Source of the DNA: Tiliqua scincoides
Taxonomy: Eukaryota; Chordata; Lepidosauria; Squamata; Scincidae
Direction: 5' to 3'
DNA: 64,000 bases
NCBI RefSeq assembly: GCF_035046505.1
Contig: NC_089830.1
Span: 23,352,284-23,416,283, forward strand
How positions within the stretch are numbered: position 1 is the stretch's first letter; each line of letters starts with the position of its first letter. Positions 52,117-61,215 of the stretch are shown piece by piece. The notes under the pieces are model-generated. The model was not told where the DNA came from. It saw nothing but the letters and a program-made list of their open reading frames with translations, and ran no database searches. The translations under genes and the position numbers were made by a program.

Positions 52117-52305
52117 GCACCCCAGTATTTCTACATGCCAAATCCTCTTTGGGTCCCGTACCCCCAGGGTGTGGTTAGTTACATCCCAGCCTACCAGCCC
52201 ATAACCCTCTACTTCGTGGATGTCGCCTCGACCAAGTCGCCAACGGCCAAGACACGCAATCCAAACCTGGTGAAGCGCCTTACCAAACGGGCCACCAGAG
52301 CCTGA
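46735..52305 (+). CDS. BTG/TOB family anti-proliferative protein, BTG3/BTG4-like (four coding exons)
   Basis: BTG/TOB proteins bind the CCR4-NOT deadenylase subunits CNOT7/8 and speed mRNA decay; they act in cytoplasm and nucleus and restrain the cell cycle. Four exons join in compatible phases to 250 residues; human BTG3 has 252. The BTG domain is residues 1-104, with box A around [20 protein letters not shown] (45-62) and box B LPPEISIWIDPGDVCCR (88-104). W95 and Y57 match the CNOT7-binding residues W103 and Y65 of BTG2. The ending VCCR is found in BTG3 and BTG4, not in BTG1/2. Residues after 120 diverge: four SPSESS repeats, an acidic patch, then a tyrosine/proline-rich end and a basic C-terminus. 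The locus is next to the mir-99b cluster, while BTG3 and BTG4 lie on the chromosomes of the sister clusters. It may match reptilian genes named BTG3-like or the frog maternal B9.10 protein. Confidence 0.93.
46975..47190 (-). repeat. tRNA-derived SINE
   Basis: Tail atatcgcccttcctccaagt, body gtggtaggtgaggctgagag, head cctacactatcctggct in window orientation. Confidence 0.82.
47540..48195 (+). mobile_element. CR1 LINE 3' part, another subfamily
   Basis: Has cttccttatgaggaaagggt, ctgtggaacgccttgccaca, ggcaggtttagcaacggtag and gctggattagatgggcttta. The terminal octamers are not clear. More diverged than the other copies. Confidence 0.75.
48200..49765. other. Intron DNA of the BTG-like gene
   Basis: A CR1-like word (aaaatgtggaactcactacc) lies at about 49013. 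Nothing else is recognised. Confidence 0.4.
49769..49906 (+). CDS. BTG-like coding exon 2
   Basis: Encodes CIRINRKQPVDSLLLKACTD through box B and DVCC. Acceptor cgtccctcccag, donor ag|gtgagt; split arginine codons on both sides, as in other BTG genes. Confidence 0.94.
50767..51019 (+). CDS. BTG-like coding exon 3
   Basis: Encodes LSENSHYFSVSKEESHSGK, then a tandem of four SPSESS units (18-bp minisatellite at about 50868-50940), SSEDEGPAKRA and a basic stretch. Acceptor tccttccatcag, donor cag|gtgaga; leaves in phase 0. Confidence 0.92.
51505..51592. repeat. Short self-complementary squamate repeat
   Basis: Ends ctgcaatcctgtgcac and tgcctaggattg; core tgggagcaagccctaatga. Confidence 0.7.
51628..51899 (+). 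mobile_element. CR1 LINE 3' end
   Basis: Contains actctttgccacaggatatg, ggggattggacagattgatg and ctgatccagcagggctcttg. Inside the last BTG intron. Confidence 0.83.
52060..52116 (+). repeat. (TC)n microsatellite forming a splice acceptor tract
   Basis: About 27 TC dinucleotides run straight into the AG of the last BTG exon, so the whole polypyrimidine tract of this splice site is a microsatellite. Confidence 0.9.
52117..52305 (+). CDS. BTG-like coding exon 4 (terminal)
   Basis: Encodes APQYFYMPNPLWVPYPQGVV, a Y/P-rich segment, and the basic end LVKRLTKRATRA before the stop. It starts in phase 0 after the (TC)n tract. Confidence 0.92.
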   Translation, partial: APQYFYMPNPLWVPYPQGVVSYIPAYQPITLYFVDVASTKSPTAKTRNPNLVKRLTKRATRA

Positions 52306-53545
52306 GGACGGGAGAGGCTGGGCACTGCCCAGACCTCTCCATAACCTGCTCTGATGGGCACTCACAGGAAGGCTCTTCTCATCTCTCCTGGGGATCGGCT
52401 GTTCCTTGGAATTCTCAGATGTAGATATTGGCTGTGAGTCCCTGACAGCCATTGCCCCTCTTGTCCATGTGATTGGGGGGGCAGAAGATCGCATTGTTTT
52501 TACTGGTGCAGAACGACTGTAGCATTCCAATTGTATATTACTGTACTTAGCACTTCAATGCACAGAGAGACCTGGAGGACAGGGGTGGCCTGTAGTGGGT
52601 GGAGGAGGGAAAACCAGGGCAGGGCACCTGGGGGTCTCTTCTCAGCTCTTGAAGGGAAGTAATGTCTAATAGTTAAGAGCAGGTTGGGGGTATGGGTTCT
52701 GTTTTCAGCTCTGGGAGGGGAATATGGTGCAATGGGGATGACGACTGAGAGTTGACTGTCTGGCTTCTATTCCCAACATCACAGCCTGCAATTTATCCCT
52801 CTGGAAATTTTTTTTCCTGCTTTAGTCAAACTGGGACCATAATAGAATCTGTGTCTGGGTTGTGTTTTTAGAAACAAGACATTTTAACAGCTTTGCCGCC
52901 GCTGCTGCAAAGAAAGGCCATTCATTGGTGACCTCTGTGCAAGTTGTCGCACACTTGCTCAAGATGGCTTATTTTACGTTCTTTTATTCTGCTTCTGCTA
53001 TTGCGAAGAGGGGCAAAGAGGCACAGGATCCCCACTCCCTTGCCTCCTGTTCAACCACCCACCGTCCGACGCACTTCAGGCATTGCCCCCCCCCCCAAAA
53101 AAAACTCCTCCATCTCTATTCTTGTCACTTGAAGGGCTAGAAACTTGGGTCACTTTTTAAAGAAAGCTGAGATGCTTCAGATGCCGAATGATATGCTTGC
53201 ACATTGTGCTCTTGGCCTACTCACCGAGAGCCCTGCAAATAATACTTACCTACCTCAAGGCATGTTCTTAAAATGAAATGACTTGCGACTGTTTAATTAT
53301 TATTATATTGTTATTATGGTTAGAAGGAATTTTTTGACATGTGAATTGAAGAATGTTGCTGGGCAAAGTATTATTGTTTATTAATGGTAATTTAATATAT
53401 ATATATATATATTCTGTAAATAACAATCAGGAGCTATAATTTATGGAACGGAAAGGCTTGTGTAAATATGTCTGCAGCTGTTTCTACGCACCATTGATTC
53501 AATGTGTTTTGCATTTTTAAATAAAGTACCCCTTTTTTCTATTCA
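52306..53545 (+). other. 3'UTR of the BTG-like gene
   Basis: Runs from the stop to about 20 nt after AATAAA. It holds a let-7 8-mer site CTACCTCA (53250-53257), two Pumilio elements TGTAAATA (53415-53422 and 53461-53468) and an AU-rich last 300 nt with a (TA)n run at 53396-53411. No repeat is clear, though the stretch around the let-7 site resembles an old MIR tail. Confidence 0.75.
53520..53525 (+). terminator. Polyadenylation signal AATAAA
   Basis: Canonical hexamer in an AT-rich context, followed within 15 nt by a T-rich stretch. No later canonical signal with similar context is needed to end the transcript. Confidence 0.75.
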
Positions 53546-53767
53546 AAACAACCCTTTTAAAATGGATTATTAAAAATAATGAAATGATACAGTTTGTGGA
53601 GTCTGTTGAATGGAAGATCTCTTTTTTGGGGGGAGGGGAGGTTCTGAGGATCAGATGCAAAGTTAGCCGATGCTCCTGTGCTTTTAAACAAGACAGCGAC
53701 CATGCGCTTTGAAGTTGTGTTACAGCAGCATTCTCTGCGCATGGTGGATGACACAGTGCAAGAGGTT

Positions 53768-53846
53768 AAGGCTGCAATCTGGTGCACATTTGACTGGGAG
53801 TCAGTCCCATTGCACTCGGTGGGGCTTGCTTCTGAGTAGACACGAG
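53768..53846. repeat. Short self-complementary squamate repeat
   Basis: ggctgcaatctggtgcac, gagtcagtcccattgcactc and gcttgcttctgagtagacac. Confidence 0.68.
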
Positions 53847-53869
53847 GTTTCCTCTGGACGGGGGATTTA

Positions 53870-54000
53870 GTTGAGACACCCAGGTTCAATCCCAGGTAGA
53901 GCTGAGAAAGATCTCTAAAATCCTAGAGAACTGCCTCCAGCTGCGGGACTAGATGGATCAGTGATCTCGACTCAGTGCAGGGTCCCCTGTATGTGGGGGA
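53870..54000 (+). repeat. SINE of the aggtagagctg type
   Basis: Carries a B-box-like caggttcaatcccaggtaga, then ctgcgggactagatggatca. Related to the SINE at 59745. Confidence 0.5.
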
Positions 54001-54030
54001 TATGATCCTTGGTATGTGGGGGAATGGTAT

Positions 54031-54500
54031 GTTGTTGGCAACCTTCAGTCTCAAAAGACTCTGGTATCGCGCTCTGAATGGTGGTTCTGGAACAGCATCT
54101 AGTGTGGCTGAAAAGGCCAATTCGGGAGTGACAATCCCTTCCACACCGGGAGCAAGTGCAGTCTGTCCCTGGTCTGTCTCCCTGGCTATGGGCCTTCCTT
54201 CTTTGCCTCTTTGCCTCAGACTGTTGGCCAAGTGTCTCTTCAAACTGGGAAAGGCCATGCTGCACAGCCTGCCTCCAAGCGGGCCACTCAGAGACCAGGG
54301 TTTCCCACCTGTTGAGATCCACTCCTAAGGCTTTCAGATCCCTCTTGCAGATGTCCTTGTATCGCAGCTGTGGTCTACCTGTAGGGCGCTCTCCTTGCAC
54401 GAGTTCTCCATAGAGGAGATCCTTTGGGATCCGGCCATCATCCATTCTCACAACATGACCGAGCCAACACAGGCGTCTCTGTTTCAGCACTGCATACATG
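54031..54500 (-). mobile_element. LINE 3' part, third copy
   Basis: A minus-strand frame encodes LCWLGHVVRMDDGRIPKDLL, RPQLRYKDICKRDLKAL, GLSQFEETLG and CTCSRCGRDCHSRIGLFSHT. The tail in window orientation is ggcaaccttcagtctcaaaa. It stops at the word tgcatacatg, being 5'-truncated. Confidence 0.87.
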
Positions 54501-55365
54501 ACGTTCTTCATGGCGGGTGGACGTTCTTCAACACAAAGCCCCAACAAATATGGTATGAAAGGGTAGATAAAAGGGAACCCAAACTAACTGTTTGCCAAGC
54601 ACTCTGGTCTCTTCTTGGGAGCCTCCAGAGGTCTCTCCTTGGTTGTTGGCGACCTACTCTACTATCCTTTACAAGCCTCAGAATGGCCTACAGAAGTCAC
54701 CGGAAGTTGCTTCTGGTCAAACCGGAGTTGGTGTTTGCAAACTGGAAGTAGTTTCTGGATACTTTTGCAGGCCAGTAGAGTGTGTTGCCAGCCCATATCC
54801 AGGAAGAGGCCTCCAGAGATTCCCAAGAAGAGACTGGAGTGCTTGGTAAAACAGTCAAGAAATGGTACTGGGTGTGTTGGTTGCATGGTGTTTAGAGCTG
54901 TAGATAAGTGGTCTGCAGAAACTGGATCTTCAGGTACTTAGGGGACTGTGTTCATAAGGATTTGCCTTGGGCTTGGTGTTGTGGACCTAAACTATCTAGA
55001 GTCCAGACACTGCAGTTAGGCATCTTTTGTTTATAGATGACACCCAGGAACTGGAATATCCAAAGCGGACTGAAGAGCGCATGCAGAGTCTCTCCAAACT
55101 GGCTGAATGAGCAACAGAACAGCAAAGTTGACTTACCCCCAGGTCAGACTTCTCCTGTTTATTCAGTATCATCTCACCAGCTGACCAGGGTTTCAGGCCA
55201 GAGTCTTTCCCAGCACTAGCTGGAAATGCCAAGAATTGACTGGGAGGGGAGTAAGTACTCCCCTACTGATGGAGCACAAAATCCTCACTTCACAGTACAT
55301 ATTGATAGGGCTGGAACTGGTTGAGATTATCCCCAAAAGAGCAAATGCATTGTTTGCTTCTTGCA
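54501..55365. other. Unassigned DNA
   Basis: No exon or known repeat recognised. Confidence 0.35.
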
Positions 55366-55367
55366 TC

Positions 55368-55492
55368 TACATAAGAAGAGCTCTGCTGGATCAGGTCAAG
55401 GGCCCATCTAGTCCAGACTCCTGTATCTCACAGTGGCCCACCAGATGCCTCACAACAAGAGACCTGCATCCTGGTGCCCTCCTTTGCATCTG
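55368..55492 (-). mobile_element. CR1 LINE 3' end
   Basis: ctctgctggatcaggtcaag, cccatctagtccagactcct and tgcatcctggtgccctcctt in window orientation. Confidence 0.8.
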
Positions 55493-55914
55493 TTAAACAT
55501 TGGCAGTGTGAACCTTGCTGAGCTTGGATTGCTAGATCCAGATCATGAAAGTCCTCTTAGGGGTGTGCAGAAGGCAGGATTCGGCCATATGCTGCAGTCA
55601 GAAGCTACGTCTGGTGAAATTTGGGCCTCTTTGCAATTTTTAAAGGAGGTTCTGGAGCCTTCTTAAGATCTAGCCCAAATAGCTCTACTCAGTGGAGTTG
55701 TCACATACTGCATCTTTTCAGTGGTGTGACAGGCAGAAATTCAACAGATGAATCTACCCCTACTCTATTTTCATGCCAGGAAAAGACTTACCTGTTGGCT
55801 TTCTGCCTGCTGTGTAGCTATTACAAGCACAGGACTCCTGCCTGGAGGGGAAAAAAAGAGTATCAACCACAATATGAATGCAGTATATTCTAAGTTAGTA
55901 GGAGATGCATTAAG

Positions 55915-56108
55915 TTTTTTCACATTTTTATATCACCCTCCAAGGAGTTCAGAGTGGTACAAAGTTCCTGCCCTCACTTTTGACTTCACAACAACCCTGT
56001 GAGGTAGGTGAGGCCAAGAGAGAATGACTTATCAGGAAGCTTCATGGCTGAGTGAGGGTTTGAACCTGGATCTTGCAGGTCTAAGCCCAACTTCCTGAAC
56101 CACTACAC
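55915..56108 (-). repeat. tRNA-derived SINE interrupted by a hAT element
   Basis: Tail atttttatatcaccctccaa, body accctgtgaggtaggtgagg and the tRNA-like end ctgaaccactacac. The remaining end of the SINE (catccttgcc) resumes after 56485. Confidence 0.82.
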
Positions 56109-56477
56109 CAGTGGTTCTCGCACGTTTTAGCACCAGGACCCACTTTTTAGAATGACAATCTGTTGGGACCCACTGGAAGTGATGTCATTAATCTGGAAGT
56201 TATGTCACAGCCGGAACTGACATAATCAAGCAGGAACATTTTTTTGACAATCTGAGGCTGCAATGCTATCCAAACTTACCCAGGAGTAAACCCCATTGAC
56301 TCTAATTGTTAAAAGTGTATACACAGTAGCCTGTTAAAAGAACAGATCTGTAACCAAATGCAGTTACATTCCATGGTAGCATCAAGTCTACTGAAAATAA
56401 AATATTGAATGGGGGCCCACCTGAAATGGGCTGACAACCCACCAGTGGGTCCCAACCCACAGTTTTAAGAAAAACTG
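56109..56477 (+). mobile_element. Composite hAT element inserted in a SINE
   Basis: Starts CAGTGGTTCTCGCAC and ends ttaagaaaaactg. The flanks CACTACAC (56101-56108) and CCCTACAC (56478-56485) are an 8-bp duplication with one mismatch. A short palindromic repeat sits inside (56262-56310), as in the copy at 19597. Confidence 0.82.
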
Positions 56478-56487
56478 CCCTACACCA

Positions 56488-56995
56488 TCCTTGCCCTCCA
56501 GAAGCCTTTTTTCTCTGCCCAAACTGGAGATTATCAGGGATAAAACCCTGGAACCTTCAGCATGCAAAGCAGCTGCTTTACTACTGAGCTGTGACCTCTC
56601 TGACATACCTCCCTAACCTGCTCACCATGAAAGGCTGATGAGGTTAGGGAGGTATGTTGGGGGGGGGGGAGCCATAGATCAGGTTGCACTCAAAGGAGGG
56701 TGCGCATAAAGCAGATGAGTTTGCTGAAGACTCCCTGGCCATAGGGACACCAAGTTAGAACACTGCTTTAGGGAGGGTAATCATCTTGCCAATCAAACCA
56801 GGCTGAGCCACTGTAGGTGCAGTTCTCCATCTGGTCACCAGGGTGTGCTATTTACCTAGATGTATCAGTGGCTTCTGATTTTGGTCTCTCACCACCTACA
56901 CTGTTAACTGAACTGGTCTTTGGAGCAAATATATAGGTGTGTTTCTGATTGTGGACAGGAGGGGAAAAGTCCCATATGGCCTGAGCCATAAAGTC
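56488..56995. other. Unassigned DNA with a SINE remnant
   Basis: A minus-strand SINE remnant lies at about 56530-56605 (gcagctgctttactactgag). A G-run lies at 56661. Confidence 0.35.
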
Positions 56996-57018
56996 TTCTT
57001 TCTGTCCCAGGAGAAGAG

Positions 57019-57180
57019 AGTAACATGACTGTTTTTCTTGGGAAGCAAGGAGAGATTCTCTTTACCTGCACCTTCATCACACACGTGACCGACTCCTAGG
57101 TTGGCTGTACAATTTCTTATTGCTTCTCAGTGGACAACCATGTTAGTTACACTTATGGAGCTTATGCTGCGATGAATGCC
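57019..57180 (+). pseudogene. Possible Ig V-like exon fossil
   Basis: After an acceptor-like tttctgtcccag a frame reads ESNMTVFLGKQGEILFTCTF, a pattern like the start of an Ig V domain (glycine-glutamate then F/V-x-C). It carries a TAG after THVTDS, then VGCTISYCFSVDNHVSYTYG. No partner exons are seen nearby. It may be chance. Confidence 0.2.
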
Positions 57181-57649
57181 TTGACTTTTAAGGCTGCCAC
57201 AAGACCTTTGGCTGCTTTAGGCCAGGTGGGCCCCATTTAGGAAAGTCACAGATGGGTGGAAGGATGGATTCTCTGCAAAAGGGTAAAACACATGAGCCCG
57301 GTGGGTGATGGAGGGGAATATTTCATGAAGCAGCTAGAATAAAATTTGCCAAGAGGCTTATGTGAATGTCTAGGCTGTACTCTATCCAAATATTGAGAGA
57401 GGGGGGAAAAATAGACCTGTAACTGCAGCTTGTAGATTTGTCCAGCTCGCTATTAAAATTCTTTAGCGGATTTCCAAGTTTGCCTGAGCGAATTAGCTGC
57501 GTATCCGCTCTGCTGTTTTGTAATTTGCCCTAGCTTCCTTTCAAGTGTGCATTCTCAAGCAAAGTTGAACTTGCTTCCCCATGTCCTTGCTCTGCCTTCT
57601 GCACCCCCTCCAACCCAGTTGGGGACATCAGAAATCCTTACAGTGTGCC

Positions 57650-57900
57650 AGAATCAATGGGGCAAGCCCAGATCCCCTTACCCCTCAGGGAGCTTCCCAT
57701 GGCCCTTTTCCAAAGTTCCCATGGCTCTCAAGGGGAGAGGGACTCCCCTCTTTGCTCCTAGAACATCGTTTCATCATATCCAATTCACCCAACTTGTTGC
57801 TGGAGAGGATATCATATATGGTATGAAAGTTCCCATGGGGAAGGGGAGAGGGGCTCCCCTCTCATTCAAGAACCACTACTTTAATTATTGCATCTCTAAT
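57650..57900 (+). repeat. Unnamed repeat, copy 1 of 2
   Basis: Shares gggagcttcccatggc, gagagggactcccctc, atatcatatatggtatgaa and cattcaagaaccactac with 58340-58530. Confidence 0.6.
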
Positions 57901-58165
57901 TTCAGCACCAGTATTGTTTGGATGGAATGACCAAGGGTCTGACACCACATCAGGAAGTTTTTCATATCTTCATAAAGCATTTGAAGAGGAACAGAACATA
58001 ACCATCATAATCTCTTGCTAGAACCCACAGAGAAGCGACAGAACATGAAGTGGCAGCGCTTTCTCAGCCCATTTGTTGTGAAATGGTATTTGGATGATGA
58101 TGGGGCAGTAACAGTGCCATCATCACCCCTCACTGTGGGTTAGTGAGGGCCCTTTGCCACACAGT
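57901..58165. other. Unassigned DNA
   Basis: Nothing recognised. Confidence 0.3.
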
Positions 58166-58169
58166 AAAA

Positions 58170-58335
58170 CAAAACTATGTATTCCTTACATTTTTAACTT
58201 GTCCTTTTCTGAGGAACTCAAAGCACCGTGCACAGTTCTATTCCCCACCCCACTTTCATTCTCACAACAAGCCTGTTAGGTTGAGACCGACTTAGCATTG
58301 CCCAGTTTGCTTCATGGCTGAATGAGGAGATGTGA
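58170..58335 (-). repeat. tRNA-derived SINE, worn
   Basis: ctgaggaactcaaagcaccg, ctcacaacaagcctgttagg and ttgcttcatggctgaatgag in window orientation. Confidence 0.6.
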
Positions 58336-58339
58336 ATCC

Positions 58340-58530
58340 AGGTGTCTCTGCTCCGAGAACATCACTCCATCATATTCAATCCAACCAGCTCTTTGCTGGA
58401 GGGTGAGAAGGTGACATATATGGTATGAAGATCCCCTGCCCCCCTGGGAGCTTCCCATGGCACCCTTAGCTCCCAACAGGAGAGGGACTCCTCTCCCATT
58501 CAAGAACCGCTAATTTAAATGATTGCTTGC
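58340..58530 (+). repeat. Unnamed repeat, copy 2 of 2
   Basis: Direct repeat of 57650-57900 in a partly rearranged order: cgagaacatcactccatcat, tgacatatatggtatgaag, ctgggagcttcccatggc, cattcaagaaccgctaat. Confidence 0.6.
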
Positions 58531-59450
58531 CACATGAATATTAAGTGTGCTGTGATTTAAAGTCAGCAGTGACTTTCTTGCCTTCCAGAGGCAACTGAAA
58601 ACCATAAACAAAAGGCTGTGGAGAAGCTGAGAAGATGGCAAGATTCCTCCAAGACAATGGTAGTCACTCAGACCTGTTAAGGGAACTAGCACTGCAAGGC
58701 TGAGATACTAAGTGTAAATTCCTCACATAGAGTCCCCGATTTGCGATTTAGCCAAATGTGGTAAGCCTTTAAAGAGATTAGCGATAGATTTGTTTTCTTT
58801 TGGGTGTCTGGAAGCATAAGAATCTTGGGGGGGGGGAGGAAGGGTTGCCTAGCCTTCCAAGGACAAAACTCACCATCTTTTTTTTTTTCTCAGCAGGGCT
58901 GCAGGACCTTTAACAGGCATATATCCAAGAGGTGGATTGCTTTCCCATCATTGCACCACCATCCCCAGGAAAAGAGGCACCCATTGAATATTTGCCTGCC
59001 ATCTAGCTATCAAAGGCAAAGATGGATCTGGCCAGGAAAGGGTGTGTCAACCTTGCCTGCATTCTTATTTAATTACAGCGCATTTGTCCTCAACCAAGAC
59101 ATTTCTTCACGGGTGTTTCCTAAACAGTGTGGCTGAGCATTTTGAGTCAACTGCAGACGTTGACCTTGTGAGCTGAAAAGGAAGCACCAAGCCCGGCTCG
59201 AAGAGACCCAAGTCCCACCTAGCTCACTATCTTTTTCTGTTATCGCCGGCGAACAGACACTTCTTGGAAGCTGAATGTGAAAGCGAGGGACAGAAAATAT
59301 GAGGTAGGGTCAGCATCACCAAAAGGATGAAAACCCAACAAGCCGGGCTGCAAAACCTCGAAAGGAAGCTCAGGATTACAAGCTTACAGTATACTGTGGC
59401 ACACTCGATGCATTTTCACATGTTGCCTGTTTAAGAGGCGAGCCCGGAAG
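58531..59450. other. Unassigned DNA
   Basis: No exon or known repeat recognised. Confidence 0.3.
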
Positions 59451-59454
59451 GCTT

Positions 59455-59650
59455 CAGGGATGTGGTGATGGTGTCTGGCCCAGATGCCTTTAAAAAGGCA
59501 CTGGACAGATTTATGGAGGAAAAGTCCATTACAGGTTGCAAGCCGTGAGAAACGGGCTGTCTCAGAGAGCCAGATGCAAGGAAGTGGCAACAGGATGCAG
59601 GTCTCTTGTTGTCTTGAGTGCTCCCTGAAGCATCTGGTGGGCCACTGTGA
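59455..59650 (+). mobile_element. CR1 LINE 3' fragment
   Basis: gggatgtggtgatggtgtct, cactggacagatttatggag, gcatctggtgggccactgtg. The octamer tail is lost. Confidence 0.78.
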
Positions 59651-59744
59651 TAAACATGCCTAACCCATGGGCAAAGTGCATGCTAGTTTAGTTCCCCAAA
59701 GAACTAACTTTGGCATAGAGGCGGGATGGTCACTAACCAATGCT

Positions 59745-59935
59745 TTGCCTGCAGAAAACCTGGGCTTTGACATCTCCAGGTAGGGCTGGGGAAAGACCCC
59801 TGTCTGAAAAAATCCCAGGGAGCTGCTCCTAGGAGTAGTGGACTGCAGCATAAGGGAGGAGAGCTCAAGCCCAGCTTTGAGGCTGGACTTCATGGCCTTT
59901 GACCTAATCCAGAAGGGTTCTTCTTATGTTCTTAG
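59745..59935 (+). repeat. SINE with CR1-like tail
   Basis: catctccaggtagggctggg and gaaagacccctgtctgaaaa form the body; the end atccagaagggttc plus TTCTTATG matches the CR1 3' tail. It is a likely CR1-mobilised SINE. Confidence 0.6.
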
Positions 59936-60050
59936 GAACTGGAGGTTCTATGAGTCTGTCTCTCAAGGAATAACACCTGTAAAAACCCCATTTAGGAGAA
60001 AAAAATGGGGTTTATGTTCAGCCTGCTGATGTAAACCACTGAGTCTATGA

Positions 60051-60395
60051 CAGCAGTGCCCAAATCCTGGCTCGGGGGCTATTTGCAGCCCTTGGGGACC
60101 CCCAGTCTGGCCCGTAGGGAGCCCCCAGTCTCCAATGAGCCTCTGGCCCTCCGAAGACTTGCCGGAGCCTGTGCTGGCCCTATACAAGTGCACTCAGTGT
60201 GAGGGTGACTGTTCAACCTCCTGCATGATCTGCAGGCTGAGGGTTCCCTCCACTGCTTGCTGTTTTGTGTTGGTGAAGCAGCAGTGGCAGCGAAGGAAAG
60301 GCCGGCCTTGCTTTTGAATAGGAGTGGTAGTGGAAATATATAGCATTGGCGCACTTTAATGGTGCCTCAGTTTGGCCCCCGCGCTGTATCTCGTG
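60051..60395. mobile_element. hAT element, relative of 21576, truncated
   Basis: cagcagtgcccaaatcctgg, agtctggcccgtagggagcc and gagcctgtgctggcc match the first two thirds of 21576-22006. The far end is not clear. Confidence 0.75.
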
Positions 60396-60985
60396 GTAGA
60401 TCTATCACAATCCCAATTATTGCTCGTGGCTCTCCTCCCTGAAGCCATCGTCAACCAGAGCTCTCCACTGCTAACGTAGAACCCTCTGCTTTGGGTTTTG
60501 TGGCAAGCACTGCCCAGACAATTTTAAGGGTGGAGCTGTTTATATCTCACGACGGCTGTGCTTTTATTTCAGCAACTCCTCCTTCAGGGGTAAACTTTCA
60601 ATCTTTCCAGGCGAAGTCAAGGCTTCCGATGGCCTTCCGCCCTTCACAAAAATAGTCGCCTTCTGTGCCATAACGAGCATTGTATGAATCATAATTTCTC
60701 TTCTTCCCGGGGATGATGGGTGCACCATTATTCAAAGCAGAACAGAAAGGGATCATGGGATCATCTTATGCAATAAATGCCTGCTATTTCATAGCTGGCT
60801 GGAAAATGCATCTGCTACCAGCGTTTTGTTGGGTCCAAAGAAAATTTAATTCCTTGTTTAACTCTAATGGGTGTAACACAGATTTTTGGTTTCCTCTGAA
60901 CCACGAAAGACTCTTCAGGATCCAGCTGCTTTGAAATCTATCTTGGGCCAGCTCAAGACCCATTGATGTCTGAGATGATATGAGA
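60396..60985. other. Unassigned DNA
   Basis: Nothing recognised. Confidence 0.3.
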
Positions 60986-60989
60986 AATG

Positions 60990-61215
60990 CTGCCCCCCTT
61001 ATCTGGTGGGGTGGCAGCCTCTGCTCCCCCCACACTCCAAGGTTCTAGTTCAGCCCCCCCCTCTACATTTCCTCTTCCTGTCTTCTTTTTCCAATCCAGG
61101 GAGTGAAAGGAGCAGCCGTGGGAGCAAGTAGGCAAACAGAGATGGGCACCTGCCTGTCAATTTGTTGCCTTAGGCAGCTGTTTCAACTGGCCCCATGGAT
61201 GTGCCGGCTCTGGCA
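60990..61215 (-). repeat. Interspersed repeat with ttgccttagg motif
   Basis: In window orientation it holds ctccaaggttctagttcagc, tcctgtcttctttttccaat and gttgccttaggcagctgttt; reversed relative to 34700. Confidence 0.5.

Larger units (their letters stand above)
46713..53545 (+). other. BTG-family gene, transcript part supported by sequence
   Basis: This span runs from the acceptor before the first coding exon to just past the polyadenylation signal. It covers four coding exons, three introns and a 1.24-kb 3'UTR. The upstream non-coding exon is not included because its position is only inferred. Confidence 0.85.
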
